From NCBI RefSeq assembly GCF_001514495.1, contig NZ_BCNM01000015.1, positions 1 to 64,000 of the forward strand: 64,000 bases of DNA. The letters are read 5' to 3'. The position numbers and the translations under genes were made by a program. Position 1 is the first letter of the stretch. Every line of letters starts with the position of its first letter. Shown piece after piece: positions 7,904 to 15,695 of the stretch. Origin of the DNA: Paenibacillus pabuli NBRC 13638 (GTDB taxonomy: Bacteria > Bacillota > Bacilli > Paenibacillales > Paenibacillaceae). The notes beneath the pieces are model-generated. The model saw only the letters and a program-made list of their open reading frames with translations. It searched no databases and had not been told where the DNA came from.

Positions 7904-8055
7904 CAGTAGTACCTCCTCCTGAACTTACAATTCATTAGACACCGAAGGGAGGTAAAAAGCCACATCATTTTAAAATAATTTTACACGACGCCACTCCACT
8001 TTTTTTAAACCCCGAAAAAGCAAAGCGTAAAGGCAATTCAGCTATGTGGTATTAA

Positions 8056-8232
8056 GTGAGGATCACCAATGGAGAAAGAGATTCAGAGCTTAAAAAACGT
8101 ATTGGCTTTCTGGAAAAGCAAGTTCAGAACAAACAACAACCAATTGAACCAACGGGAAACAATAGTTCTATAAAACCAAAGGAGGCCGCCGATCAACAGG
8201 ATCGGCGGCTTTATTCGACTACCGGGCAATAA
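8056..8232 (+). pseudogene. small coiled-coil ORF or gene remnant
   Basis: An open frame from GTG reads ...SELKKRIGFLEKQVQNKQQPIEPTGN..., a heptad-like stretch typical of a real protein end, then runs through the hairpin at 8185-8209. A competing ATG frame starts at 8070. No family is recognised. It may be the tail of a lost gene. Confidence 0.25.
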
Positions 8233-8240
8233 AGTTTAGT
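8185..8240 (+). repeat. hairpin plus degenerate TAACGGGCA element
   Basis: The stem GCCGCCGATC / GATCGGCGGC (8185-8194, 8200-8209) with TTTATT can act as a terminator. It is followed by TTCGACTACCGGGCAATAAA. The order hairpin, T-run, TTCRACTAMCGGGCA matches the element at 15402-15452. Confidence 0.55.
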
Positions 8241-8322
8241 TATAATCAACTTTTATCACCTTAAAATAAAGTTTACTTGGTAAAATTGTGAAGTGAAAAT
8301 CACATTAACTGGAGTGGATACT

Positions 8323-9297
8323 ATGCTTTCTGAAGAAGGTTATGCGAAGGTGGCGAGAGAAGCGTTACGTCAATACCCAATCATTTGCGAAAAACTTGTG
8401 TATCTCGGAAAGAGCGATAATGTTACATTCCGAGTACAAACTAACGATGATAATCAAAAATTTCTTATTAAAATCCATATCGCGACGAGTTCAATTAAAT
8501 CAAAGGGAGATATCGCATCAGAACTTATTTGGCTTGAAGCTTTGGTTAGAGATACAAATCTCGTCGTACCTGCACCTGTCAGAAATCTTCAAGGTGATCT
8601 GGTAACAGAAATATCAACTGATCATAGCAAAAATAAATCCATGGTGACTATTCATCAATGGGTTAATGGAAGAGTGCTTAAAAGAGAGCGAACAAGTAAT
8701 GAAACTGAAAATTTGGCTCTCTTAATGGCGGCTCTACATAGACATTCTATGCAGTGGATTGCACCTGAAGGCTTTAATAGACCAATATACAATTCCGATC
8801 ATTTATATTCATCACTTAAACAATTGAGACAGCTAGTAAATTTAGAGCTTATCTCAAGCGAAGCGTTTGTTCATGTGGAAGAGTCAGCACATAAAATAGC
8901 AAATGTGATACAAAATCATAAACGTTTGCCGAGTAATTGGGGAATTATTCATTCTGACCTTCATGAGAGTAACTATGTTTTTTATGAGGATACTCCCCGA
9001 CCTATAGATTTTTCGAATTGTGGCCATGGCTTTTATTTATTTGATATGGCTGAAACATTTATGCATCTTTCATCTGAGAATAGGAAAGTATTTATTTCAT
9101 CGTATAGTAAAGTAAATCAACTACAAGAGAATTATTTCGAGTTATTAGAAGCATTTTTTATTTGGTCAATAATTAGAACTTTCGCATTCCATTCTCTAAA
9201 TCCAAATGAACAACAATCCTTGGCAGAAAATTTTCCATCAGTTATTCAAAACTATTTTAGGAAATATCTTAAAGGAGAAAATTTTTTGTTCAGCTAA
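8323..9297 (+). CDS. APH-family phosphotransferase
   Basis: 324 residues from the ATG behind GGAGTGG; an upstream in-frame GTG at 8293 lacks a ribosome site. The aminoglycoside phosphotransferase / choline kinase fold is shown by the catalytic loop HSDLHESN (H210, D212, N217) and the metal-binding D229 in PIDFSNCG. Such enzymes phosphorylate small hydroxylated molecules with ATP; substrate cannot be assigned. The stop codon TAA is part of a CTAACGGGCAGGTTAG element. Base use is more AT-rich than in the catabolic genes downstream. Confidence 0.85.
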   Translation: MLSEEGYAKVAREALRQYPIICEKLVYLGKSDNVTFRVQTNDDNQKFLIKIHIATSSIKSKGDIASELIWLEALVRDTNLVVPAPVRNLQGDLVTEISTDHSKNKSMVTIHQWVNGRVLKRERTSNETENLALLMAALHRHSMQWIAPEGFNRPIYNSDHLYSSLKQLRQLVNLELISSEAFVHVEESAHKIANVIQNHKRLPSNWGIIHSDLHESNYVFYEDTPRPIDFSNCGHGFYLFDMAETFMHLSSENRKVFISSYSKVNQLQENYFELLEAFFIWSIIRTFAFHSLNPNEQQSLAENFPSVIQNYFRKYLKGENFLFS

Positions 9298-9311
9298 CGG
9301 GCAGGTTAGTG
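9284..9311 (+). repeat. dispersed element, copy 2, supplying the stop codon of the kinase
   Basis: TTTTGTTCAGCTAACGGGCAGG and the following TTAGTG match 15425-15452 with one difference over 28 bases. The dyad CTAAC-GGGCAG-GTTAG is intact, and its TAA (9295-9297) ends the upstream gene. Confidence 0.7.
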
Positions 9312-9401
9312 TAATTCTTACGTCGAATAAATCTATTATTTGAGCGGAGGCTAAGCATACTAAAGGGCAGAATACCAAGAAGCTTAGGAGGGAGCAGGAA
9401 G

Positions 9402-10022
9402 ATGATTCGGGGTGTAATTATCGAAGGGATGTCTACTGTAGGGAAAACATCATTATTTTCTGCTATAAAGAGATTACATATTCAAACACAGAATAGTGAA
9501 AAAACTATAATTGCAATAAGTGAACACTATTCACAAGTATTGCATTCATACCAAGGTGTTTTAAGATCCATGGATAAGGATGAACATATTTCACTTCTAA
9601 GTCGACATGTTGATTATCTTGAACAACAATATGATTGGATTAACTCTCTCGGTCATTCCAAACCATCAAAAGGTATTTTCTTTCTTTTAGAGAGGTTTCA
9701 TGTAAATCATAGAGCCGCATTTAAAGCCTCTCCTGAGATCGAGCTGCTTGAGAAACGTCTATCCAGGATGAATGCACATTGTGTACTCTTAACCTTGTCC
9801 CAGGGTGCTGTTGAGCCTAGGTTTATTGAAAGTCGCGGTGAAGCTTGGAAGTCATATGTGATGGGAAAGTCTACTAATACCCGTGTATGTGAAACGTTTT
9901 TAGATAATCAAGAAAAACTTCGAATGGCTGCGAAACAATCATTGATTCCAACTTTAGAGATTAACACAGATGAAGCAGACTGGGATGCTTATGCGAAACA
10001 AGTCCTTGCAGATTTACGTTAA
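9402..10022 (+). CDS. P-loop nucleotide kinase-like protein
   Basis: 206 residues. The Walker A motif GMSTVGKTS (9-17) follows a beta-strand RGVIIE, as in thymidylate kinase and deoxynucleoside kinase folds. An RxxxSR-like lid (SRGEAWKSYV, about 145-154) and LLERFHVNH (about 95) support a small-molecule kinase rather than a AAA motor. The substrate is unknown. The TAA stop begins TAACGGGG. A 60-bp piece resembling its 3' end recurs at 12929-12988. Confidence 0.75.
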   Translation: MIRGVIIEGMSTVGKTSLFSAIKRLHIQTQNSEKTIIAISEHYSQVLHSYQGVLRSMDKDEHISLLSRHVDYLEQQYDWINSLGHSKPSKGIFFLLERFHVNHRAAFKASPEIELLEKRLSRMNAHCVLLTLSQGAVEPRFIESRGEAWKSYVMGKSTNTRVCETFLDNQEKLRMAAKQSLIPTLEINTDEADWDAYAKQVLADLR

Positions 10023-10120
10023 CGGGGGACAATAAGTTCAAATAATCGTTGGGACGAAGAGGGGAAAGCGAAAATTCTTACAATCGATATTATGGAGTAT
10101 TAAAGAGGTGGAAAACAGCT

Positions 10121-10327
10121 ATGAAAAATAGAAACATAACAGGTATTGTAGTGGCAGTAATTTATTGTGTTGTCCTTTATGTTTTTTTAACTGATGCTCC
10201 CCCTGGTGAAGCTCCAAATAATCCGCGATGGGTATATTCATTGATTCCACTTGGCGCTGTTGTAATTACGTCGCTTTTTGATTATGTGATCAAGTTCGAT
10301 TTCTTTAGAAAAAAGAAAAAGAAATAG
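10121..10327 (+). CDS. small two-helix membrane protein (68 aa)
   Basis: The ATG follows AGAGGTGG at 9 bases and gives MKNRNITGIVVAVIYCVVLYVFL, a TM helix. A second helix lies at residues 40-55 and the end is very basic (FRKKKKK). An in-frame ATG at 10049 would add 24 polar residues but lacks support. No family is recognised. It lies between the kinase and an IS remnant. Confidence 0.55.
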   Translation: MKNRNITGIVVAVIYCVVLYVFLTDAPPGEAPNNPRWVYSLIPLGAVVITSLFDYVIKFDFFRKKKKK

Positions 10328-10391
10328 AAAAAAGTGAAGAATGAAATGTGGCCATAGCCCCGTCAAGTAGACAATAAAAAAAGAGATTTTA

Positions 10392-10505
10392 TTAAACGGT
10401 GACTCTCTCCCGGAATTCAATCGGGGAGAGGTCGCCCAGTTTGTTTTGGAAACGTTCCATGTTGTAAAACGAAATACAGTTCCCACGCCAAGTAGCCTCT
10501 TTTTT
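10392..10505 (-). pseudogene. C-terminal remnant of an IS3-family transposase
   Basis: Reading the minus strand gives ...CISFYNMERFQNKLGDLSPIEFRERV and stop, which matches the usual OrfB ending (YN-x-R-x-Q-x-x-L-x-x-LSPxE). Only about 37 codons survive. TCAAGTAGACAA at 10365-10376 could be the relic of the element's terminal repeat. The 5' part of the transposase is missing. Confidence 0.7.
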
Positions 10506-10593
10506 CACTGTCTACCATGAGGGGATAATACCGTCGACCTGTCCCTTCTATAGATAGGGATAAACGTGTGATGAGTTTAAGGTTCGATCATGG

Positions 10594-11445
10594 TTACAGA
10601 TCGAATTTCCAGTTGCCCATTCTCTTGGCGACTTCGGGATCGTGGTAGGATAAGAAGAGACTTTCCCGCGTATCGAGAGCTGAGATTTGTTCGATATCCG
10701 TCGTACTCAGCTCAAAATCGAAAATGTCAAAGTTTTCGAGGATCCGTTCTTTTTTCGTCGATTTTGGAATGACAACGATTTGACGCTGAACAAGCCAACG
10801 CAACACGACCTGTGCGACGGATTTGTTGTGTTTTTCTGCGATGGAGACTAGCACTTCGTTGCTGAACATGTTATTAAGTCCCTCAGCGAACGGGGCCCAC
10901 GACTGATGCTGCACTCCCTGCTCTTTCATAAAAGCGGCGCCCTCTGTCTGCTGGTAGAACGGATGCGTTTCAATCTGGTTAACAGCTGGAACGATTTCAT
11001 TATGCATGATGAGGTCCATCAGACGGTCAGGCAGGAAGTTGCTGACACCAATCGCCTTGATCTTACCCTCGCGGTATAATTCTTCCATTGCACGCCAAGC
11101 ACCGTAGTAATCGCCGAACGGCTGGTGTATAAGGTATAGATCGAGATAGTCCAGCTGTAACTTTTTCAAGGATTTAGCAAAAGACAGCTTGGCACTCTCG
11201 TAGTTGGCATCCTGAACCCAGAGTTTGGTCGTGATGAACAGTTCCTCACGTGGTACGCCACTGCGCTTAATCGCACGACCGACCGCTTCCTCGTTCAGAT
11301 AACCTGAAGCGGTGTCGATCAGGCGGTAACCAGCCATCAGTGCTTCATATACGGCGTTCTCGCATTCTTCAGCATCTGGAACTTGGTAGACACCAAAGCC
11401 AATGATCGGCATTTTCACTCCATTGTTTAATGTTACGGTTTGCAT
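10594..11445 (-). CDS. aldo/keto reductase
   Basis: 283 residues with the full catalytic tetrad D44, Y49, K74 and H107 (LIDTASGYLNE, ITTKLW, YLIHQP) and the NADPH-binding IPKSTKKERILENF near the C-terminus. It reduces aldehydes or ketones with NADPH. The family includes glyoxal/methylglyoxal reductases, a plausible but unproven role. It is transcribed divergently from a MerR regulator with a perfect dyad in between. Confidence 0.92.
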   Translation of the reverse strand: MQTVTLNNGVKMPIIGFGVYQVPDAEECENAVYEALMAGYRLIDTASGYLNEEAVGRAIKRSGVPREELFITTKLWVQDANYESAKLSFAKSLKKLQLDYLDLYLIHQPFGDYYGAWRAMEELYREGKIKAIGVSNFLPDRLMDLIMHNEIVPAVNQIETHPFYQQTEGAAFMKEQGVQHQSWAPFAEGLNNMFSNEVLVSIAEKHNKSVAQVVLRWLVQRQIVVIPKSTKKERILENFDIFDFELSTTDIEQISALDTRESLFLSYHDPEVAKRMGNWKFDL

Positions 11446-11561
11446 TGTAATTCCTCCCAGTGTTTAAATGTAAGATGCAAATGGCCTCGAAACTCGGAAA
11501 ATCAGGCACCTCAGAGCGGCGCTTCCGCATACGCTAGATTTGCATTACAATAAGCCTATCA

Positions 11562-11580
11562 CCTTCGTGTTACACGAAGG
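11562..11580. promoter_or_regulatory. MerR-type operator between reductase and regulator
   Basis: CCTTCGTG-TTA-CACGAAGG is a perfect 8-bp inverted repeat. It lies 42 bp before the MerR start and about 115 bp before the reductase start on the other strand. Confidence 0.6.
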
Positions 11581-11621
11581 CAAGCCGTCATCCAACATTT
11601 ATTTTTCAAGGAGGGTTTCAT

Positions 11622-12071
11622 ATGCATACGGTCAAAGAAGCGGCGCTGATCACGGGACTTACCGAGCATGCTGTACGCTTCTATACGGATAAAGGACTGG
11701 TGCCAAGTGTACAGCGCAATCAAAACAATATTCGGATGTTCGACGAAGAATCGATTAACTGGCTGCATGGCATCAAATGCCTCAAGCAATCCGGGATGCC
11801 GATTGAAGTCATTAAAATGTACGTGGATTTCTGTCTTGAAGGGGATTCGACCATTCCGCAACGCTACAAACTTATGATGGAGCATAAAGAAGCGGCACTT
11901 GATAAGCTCGAAGAAGCCAAACAGCACATTGCTCATTTGGAACAAAAGACTGCTTTATATCAAGCAATCATGGAACACCGTTCTCCAGATACAACCAATC
12001 CCGGTAACTGGGATAAAATCAAACATATGCATAGTGACGTATTTTACGCGTCCTCTGTTCATAAGACCTAA
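11622..12071 (+). CDS. MerR-family regulator (AdhR-like)
   Basis: 149 residues. The N-terminal winged helix (HTVKEAALITGLTEHAVRFYTDKGLV) and MFDEESINWLHGIKCLKQSGMPIEVIKMYVDFC are characteristic, followed by a coiled coil (about 80-118). One cysteine lies in the domain 1 scaffold (C54) and one at C70 (VDFC), in the region where AdhR-type aldehyde sensors carry their reactive cysteine. It probably controls the divergent aldo/keto reductase. The ATG follows AAGGAGGG. The gene ends in TAACGG. Confidence 0.88.
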   Translation: MHTVKEAALITGLTEHAVRFYTDKGLVPSVQRNQNNIRMFDEESINWLHGIKCLKQSGMPIEVIKMYVDFCLEGDSTIPQRYKLMMEHKEAALDKLEEAKQHIAHLEQKTALYQAIMEHRSPDTTNPGNWDKIKHMHSDVFYASSVHKT

Positions 12072-12103
12072 CGGATGAATAGATTAGTTGTTTAATATGA
12101 ATA

Positions 12104-12138
12104 GAACTCCCACCTCAATAGAGAGTGGGAGTTCTTCA
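12104..12138 (+). terminator. terminator after the MerR gene
   Basis: Stem GAACTCCCAC / GTGGGAGTTC with an 11-nt loop, followed by TTC. The T-run is weak, and it may serve both directions. Confidence 0.6.
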
Positions 12139-12194
12139 TGTATCAAATCAGAAAATGTTGACCTGTTTTTATGTTATTGTCATATTAATAGGGA

Positions 12195-12476
12195 TTATTT
12201 ATGGAGGACATCCGCGTATTCGGAGATCCGTTCGAATCGTCCCTTGGCAAACGGGCATAAAGGTAAAATCTTAATACCGTTTTCCCGCGCGTATTGCACC
12301 ATGGCTTCGATAAGCTTATCGCCAAGCCCTTGACCCCGGTAAGCATTTTCCACAAAGGTGTGATCAATGATGTAGAGCTCTGGGCTTGAGATTACATAGG
12401 TCATCACCGCAGCAATGCCGCCGTCATCTTGAATAAGAAATCTTTTGTTGTCGGTATCATGTTCTGCAATATGCAT
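12195..12476 (-). CDS. yjdJ: short GNAT-fold acetyltransferase, YjdJ family
   Basis: 93 residues, the size of the COG2388 minimal acetyltransferases. The acetyl-CoA loop reads AYRGQGLGDKLIEAMVQYARENG (about 45-67), then ILPLCPFAKGRFERISEY, a conserved ending of this family. It follows the YjdI iron-sulfur gene by 2 bases, a conserved partnership. Substrate is unknown. Confidence 0.85.
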   Translation of the reverse strand: MHIAEHDTDNKRFLIQDDGGIAAVMTYVISSPELYIIDHTFVENAYRGQGLGDKLIEAMVQYARENGIKILPLCPFAKGRFERISEYADVLHK

Positions 12477-12478
12477 GT

Positions 12479-12721
12479 TTATCCCTCTTTCTCTGTTGAA
12501 TATTCACCGTCCAGACGTTTATACGACAGTGCTCCGCTTGGACATGTGTCAATATGTCGGGTAATTGCTTCCGTAGTGTCCGCATCGGGATTAACCCAAG
12601 GACGCTTGCTTAAATCAAAAACTCCAGGGAGGCCTTTTACGCAAATGCCGGAATGAATGCATACCTCTGAATTAAACATTACCTCGATATCTTTACCGTA
12701 GTATACTTTCTCTTTACTCAT
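12479..12721 (-). CDS. yjdI: YjdI-type iron-sulfur protein
   Basis: 80 residues. C21, C27 and C60 (EVCIHSGIC, IDTCPSGAL) and the order KGLPGVFDLSKRPWV are those of the YjdI/Fer4_19 family, a small 4Fe-4S-type protein. The ATG follows AAGAAG. It forms an operon with yjdJ. The role is probably electron transfer or sensing, not established. Confidence 0.85.
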   Translation of the reverse strand: MSKEKVYYGKDIEVMFNSEVCIHSGICVKGLPGVFDLSKRPWVNPDADTTEAITRHIDTCPSGALSYKRLDGEYSTEKEG

Positions 12722-12928
12722 AACTTCTTCACATCTTTCACTTTTGAGTTTGTATAAAGACCAAGATCCATTCTTCGAAAGCTGCAGAAATTCTCAACAT
12801 TGTTTTTCTTTAGATTCGACAAACGACAGGGGATTTTCTTGGCTCTAGATGTCCGAATTATAAAGAGGAATCGTTGGTAAGTCAACGTGATGAACTAATT
12901 CCGAACGATAATGAAGTAAAGGGGGATT

Positions 12929-12988
12929 GACACAGATGGAGCAGACTGGGATGCTTATGCAAAACAACTCCTTATCGATTTACGATGA
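12929..12988 (+). pseudogene. 3' fragment of a second P-loop kinase gene
   Basis: The frame reads DTDGADWDAYAKQLLIDLR and stop, nearly identical to the last residues of the kinase at 9402-10022 (NTDEADWDAYAKQVLADLR). DNA identity is high over about 55 bases. No start or Walker motif precedes it. The sequence after its stop (GACGAAGAGGGGG) also matches the DNA after the intact kinase, except that about 34 bases starting at TAACGGGG are absent here. Confidence 0.7.
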
Positions 12989-13009
12989 GACGAAGAGGGG
13001 GAAATCGAA

Positions 13010-13465
13010 ATGAAGACGATCAAGTGTATGATGGAACACCTGTACTGGGCAGACGGACGTATCCTGGACGCGCTCGAAGAGAGTCGGACGAAGAATAAGG
13101 ACCTTCTGAAACTGGTTCGACATGTTGCGGTCGCAGAACGAGTCTGGCTGTCCCGATTGCAGGGCAAGGGCAGCGCGCAATATTCGTTATGGGAAGAAGC
13201 GGAAGACCTGACGGAGCTCCGGACGATGTTCGAAGAAAATGCCGAGCAATATCGTGTCTATATCGAAGGGCTCGAGGAATCCGAGTTGGACGTGATGATA
13301 GACTATGCGAATCAGAGCGGAGTTCCGTTCCGTACGTCCGTCCGGGACATCCTGCTACAGGTTCTCTTACATGGGCAATATCACCGGGGACAGATCAACC
13401 GGGCACTTCGGATCGAATCGGCAGAGCCTGTCCAAGTCGATTACATCACGTTCGCAAGGCTCTAA
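13010..13465 (+). CDS. DinB-family four-helix protein
   Basis: 151 residues of the DinB/YfiT-like fold. Conserved histidines H38 (LVRHVAVAER), H121 and H125 (LLHGQYHRGQI) form the usual metal site. Members include thiol-dependent S-transferases such as bacillithiol transferases; which applies here is unknown. The ATG follows GAGGGGG. The stop codon is the TAA of CTAACGGGG. GC content is higher than in neighbours, which suggests separate acquisition. Confidence 0.85.
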   Translation: MKTIKCMMEHLYWADGRILDALEESRTKNKDLLKLVRHVAVAERVWLSRLQGKGSAQYSLWEEAEDLTELRTMFEENAEQYRVYIEGLEESELDVMIDYANQSGVPFRTSVRDILLQVLLHGQYHRGQINRALRIESAEPVQVDYITFARL

Positions 13466-13510
13466 CGGGGCCTAATAAACACTACTACTTGGAATAGGAT
13501 GGGCATTGAA

Positions 13511-13525
13511 CTAACGGGCAGGTTA
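13511..13525 (+). repeat. dispersed element, copy 3
   Basis: CTAACGGGCAGGTTA, 46 bases after a related TAACGGGG (13463-13470) at the DinB stop. Confidence 0.6.
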
Positions 13526-13808
13526 TTAAATAATTTGACTCATATAAAATTTGTTTTTACAACACTTTTCAATACACACGTTAAGGAGGAAAAAGGTATG
13601 AGAGAGGTTTTCAAAGTAATTATTGGGCTGGAAATATGACAACAGTTGGAAGGGGACAACAAAGAAATCAGAGGTGAGATTGGCCATAGAAGAATAGGTT
13701 TGGAGATGGGAGGTATATTAAAACTCTCTATTGGTAATATTTTATATTAAATCTTTTAAAAGGTCTATAAATGGAGAACGATTATATTTAACCATTTGAT
13801 GTTGTTAA
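13526..13808. other. AT-rich intergenic stretch with a stub frame
   Basis: AAGGAGG followed by ATG at 13599 gives only 13 codons (MREVFKVIIGLEI), likely the start of a lost gene. Nothing else is recognised here. Confidence 0.3.
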
Positions 13809-13848
13809 AAATACGCTTAAGGTTGTATCCACGACCTTAAGCGTATTT
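13809..13848 (-). terminator. terminator of the secreted toxin-like gene
   Basis: A perfect 15-bp stem AAATACGCTTAAGGT / ACCTTAAGCGTATTT with a 10-nt loop. On the minus strand it is followed by TTTTTAAC, the correct polarity for the gene ending at 13949. Confidence 0.85.
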
Positions 13849-13948
13849 ATTGCGGATTTTACATTTCAAATAATAGCAATAAAAATAATTATAGATTATT
13901 CTTCTTGTTGTTAGCTTATGAATCTCCTAAGTCCATCATAGATCGTTC

Positions 13949-14671
13949 TTATCTACCAAAACTCAAAATCCCTTTTCCAGAATCTGATAAAATTATAAAT
14001 TTACCATTAGTTTTGTGTTTGTACTTGTGTGCTTTGGTAGCACCAATACTTTCCGTTTCATTATAATTATCCGGGTTATTTAGAACATCATCTCTAGTTG
14101 TGCCAGCAGCCAATAGATAGCTATATAAGTTAGTAGTACCTACCTCCGATTTGTGTTCTTTAAAGTGATACTCTAGAGATTTTCTACGATCCACAAAAGA
14201 ACCTTTATGCCAATTAAGAGAAGCCAGTTGTTGTTCCGAATACTCCAATCGGGCGTTTCCTGTTAAGTTTCTCGTACCACTACCATCAACAACTCTTATT
14301 TTAACGTCGTATATCATTGTTGTCTTAGTCATTGGAACATTCCATACAAATGTTTTACCTATTACAGGAGGAACACTCCCTGACTTAGCTGCCAAATTAC
14401 CATAGTCAGTTGCTGTACCACTTACTGTTACACTATCCAACGGATCTACTCCAATATTACCAACGAACACTCCCAAGCTACTATAGGAGGGGGACACAGT
14501 AATGGGTATACCATTGGGTGCAAATGGAGTTACATTATCATTTTGTTCAAATACTACTCTGGGTGCGTAAGGATCAGTGGGGAGAGAAATACTATTTTCT
14601 GCAAAAACATTTGAACTAATAGAAAATAACAAAACGAAAGAAATAAAGATACTTATAATTTTTTTGTTCAT
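13949..14671 (-). CDS. secreted protein with RNase-toxin-like C-terminal domain
   Basis: 240 residues from the ATG behind AAGGAGGG; an upstream in-frame start at 14758 lacks a ribosome site. MNKKIISIFISFVLLFSISSNVFA is a signal peptide with an AxA-like cleavage end. Residues about 50-150 look like a beta-sandwich. The last 80 residues (RRKSLEYHFKEHKSEVG...YSYLLAAG...KYKHKTNGKFIILSDSGKGILSFG) resemble the small nuclease domains of the barnase/EndoU/RelE-like group at the ends of polymorphic toxins. That assignment is by pattern only. The gene upstream encodes a possible immunity protein. Confidence 0.6.
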   Translation of the reverse strand: MNKKIISIFISFVLLFSISSNVFAENSISLPTDPYAPRVVFEQNDNVTPFAPNGIPITVSPSYSSLGVFVGNIGVDPLDSVTVSGTATDYGNLAAKSGSVPPVIGKTFVWNVPMTKTTMIYDVKIRVVDGSGTRNLTGNARLEYSEQQLASLNWHKGSFVDRRKSLEYHFKEHKSEVGTTNLYSYLLAAGTTRDDVLNNPDNYNETESIGATKAHKYKHKTNGKFIILSDSGKGILSFGR

Positions 14672-14699
14672 TATTAAGTAAACCCTCCTTATTAATAAA

Positions 14700-15035
14700 T
14701 CACATGCCACATATCGTGAAACAAGAGTATTTCTTGAAGCATTCATTTGCCCATTCATCGATTTCCGCTAAGAGCTGTTTTGATGCTTTTTCTTTTGATG
14801 ATTTAGATGTGAGGACAATTTGTTTAATATTTTCCCATTCGGCTTCATTGACTTCTGTGGGACCATAATAATTAAAGTTCACCAGTGTATCAGTGAATAC
14901 ATCAATCAGCTCTGTTTGTGCAAATACTTCTTCTGTTATATAAATAGAGCTTTCGAGCCAATGTTCATCAAGCTCTCCTTGCATGAATTCAAAGACATCG
15001 TGACCTTTGAGTTCATGTTTTTTTAGAGATAACAT
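14700..15035 (-). CDS. small acidic protein, possible immunity protein
   Basis: 111 residues, rich in Glu and Asp (FMQGELDEHWLESSIYITEEVFAQTELIDVF), with no signal peptide and therefore cytoplasmic. It ends 28 bases before the secreted toxin-like gene on the same strand. Size, charge and linkage suit an immunity protein, but no family is recognised. AGGGAC precedes the ATG. Confidence 0.5.
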   Translation of the reverse strand: MLSLKKHELKGHDVFEFMQGELDEHWLESSIYITEEVFAQTELIDVFTDTLVNFNYYGPTEVNEAEWENIKQIVLTSKSSKEKASKQLLAEIDEWANECFKKYSCFTICGM

Positions 15036-15398
15036 GTAATAGTCCCTCCATGGAAAAAATTCTTGTTGAGATTAGACGTAAGTATTTAGTTTCTTAAGTA
15101 TCGGGCACGGCATCCTCTCCTTTTTTTCTCACACTGAATAAAGGTTAGGTAAGTGATAAAAGCTACAATAATGAAAAAAATATTACCAAACCTGATGATA
15201 TTATATCATAAAATGGATTATTATGTTATATTTTACCTTTCAAGAGTGGGTCTCATTTTGAATGTCGAGTCAAACACTACAGTAGTAATTTGGATACCAG
15301 AAAAGATAAGTTGTTATTTAATGAGACACATGTGTTTCTCTTTTTGGCACTCGTCGTTCTACATATAACAAACGTAACGTTAGCCCAATAAAACAGAA
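15036..15398. other. AT-rich intergenic region upstream of the toxin-immunity pair
   Basis: No convincing gene. Probable promoter region of the minus-strand pair. A short open frame on each strand lacks coding character. Confidence 0.35.
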
Positions 15399-15452
15399 AG
15401 TAGCTGATCATTTTGATCGGCTGCTTTTGTTCAACTAACGGGCAGGTTAGTG
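15399..15452 (+). repeat. hairpin plus dispersed element, copy 4 (most complete)
   Basis: The stem AGCTGATCA / TGATCGGCT (15402-15410, 15414-15422, one G-U) is followed by GCTTTTGTTCA, then ACTAAC-GGGCAG-GTTAGT, a 6-bp dyad. It is the longest form of the element and shows its likely full layout. Confidence 0.65.
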
Positions 15453-15636
15453 CATCCATAATATTTGAAAATAAGATACGGTTTTCCGCCTTGTGTCTAA
15501 CAGCAAGTTTTCATTCGGAGCTTTCTGATGTGACTCCGTTAAAGCAGGTCAATTCACCGAATGGAGGGACATACGTCTTTTACGATACGGCGGGCAAGCG
15601 CCCTGGTGATACCCGAAAAGATTGGGACTATACAAG
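15453..15636 (+). pseudogene. possible gene fragment
   Basis: One frame reads ...VTPLKQVNSPNGGTYVFYDTAGKRPGDTRKDWDYTRNP..., which looks protein-like in composition but has no start or ribosome site and runs into a terminator. Family not recognised. Confidence 0.25.
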
Positions 15637-15678
15637 AAACCCCGAAGACCCCCTGCATTCAAGGGGTTTTCGGAGTTT
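15637..15678. terminator. bidirectional terminator before the APH-type gene
   Basis: AAACCCCGAAGACCCC pairs with GGGGTTTTCGGAGTTT over 16 bp with one mismatch and one G-U. T-rich sequence follows on the plus strand, and TTTCTT on the minus strand, where it would end the gene finishing at 15696. Confidence 0.7.
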
Positions 15679-15695
15679 TCCTTTTAGAGTCAACT

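Noticed and set aside
6520..15452. Integron attC sites as an explanation for the TAACGGG elements
   Set aside because: No integrase gene is in the window, and the dyad does not fit the R'' RYYYAAC / GTTRRRY pairing of attC. Exchange by homologous recombination or another mechanism is kept as the hypothesis.
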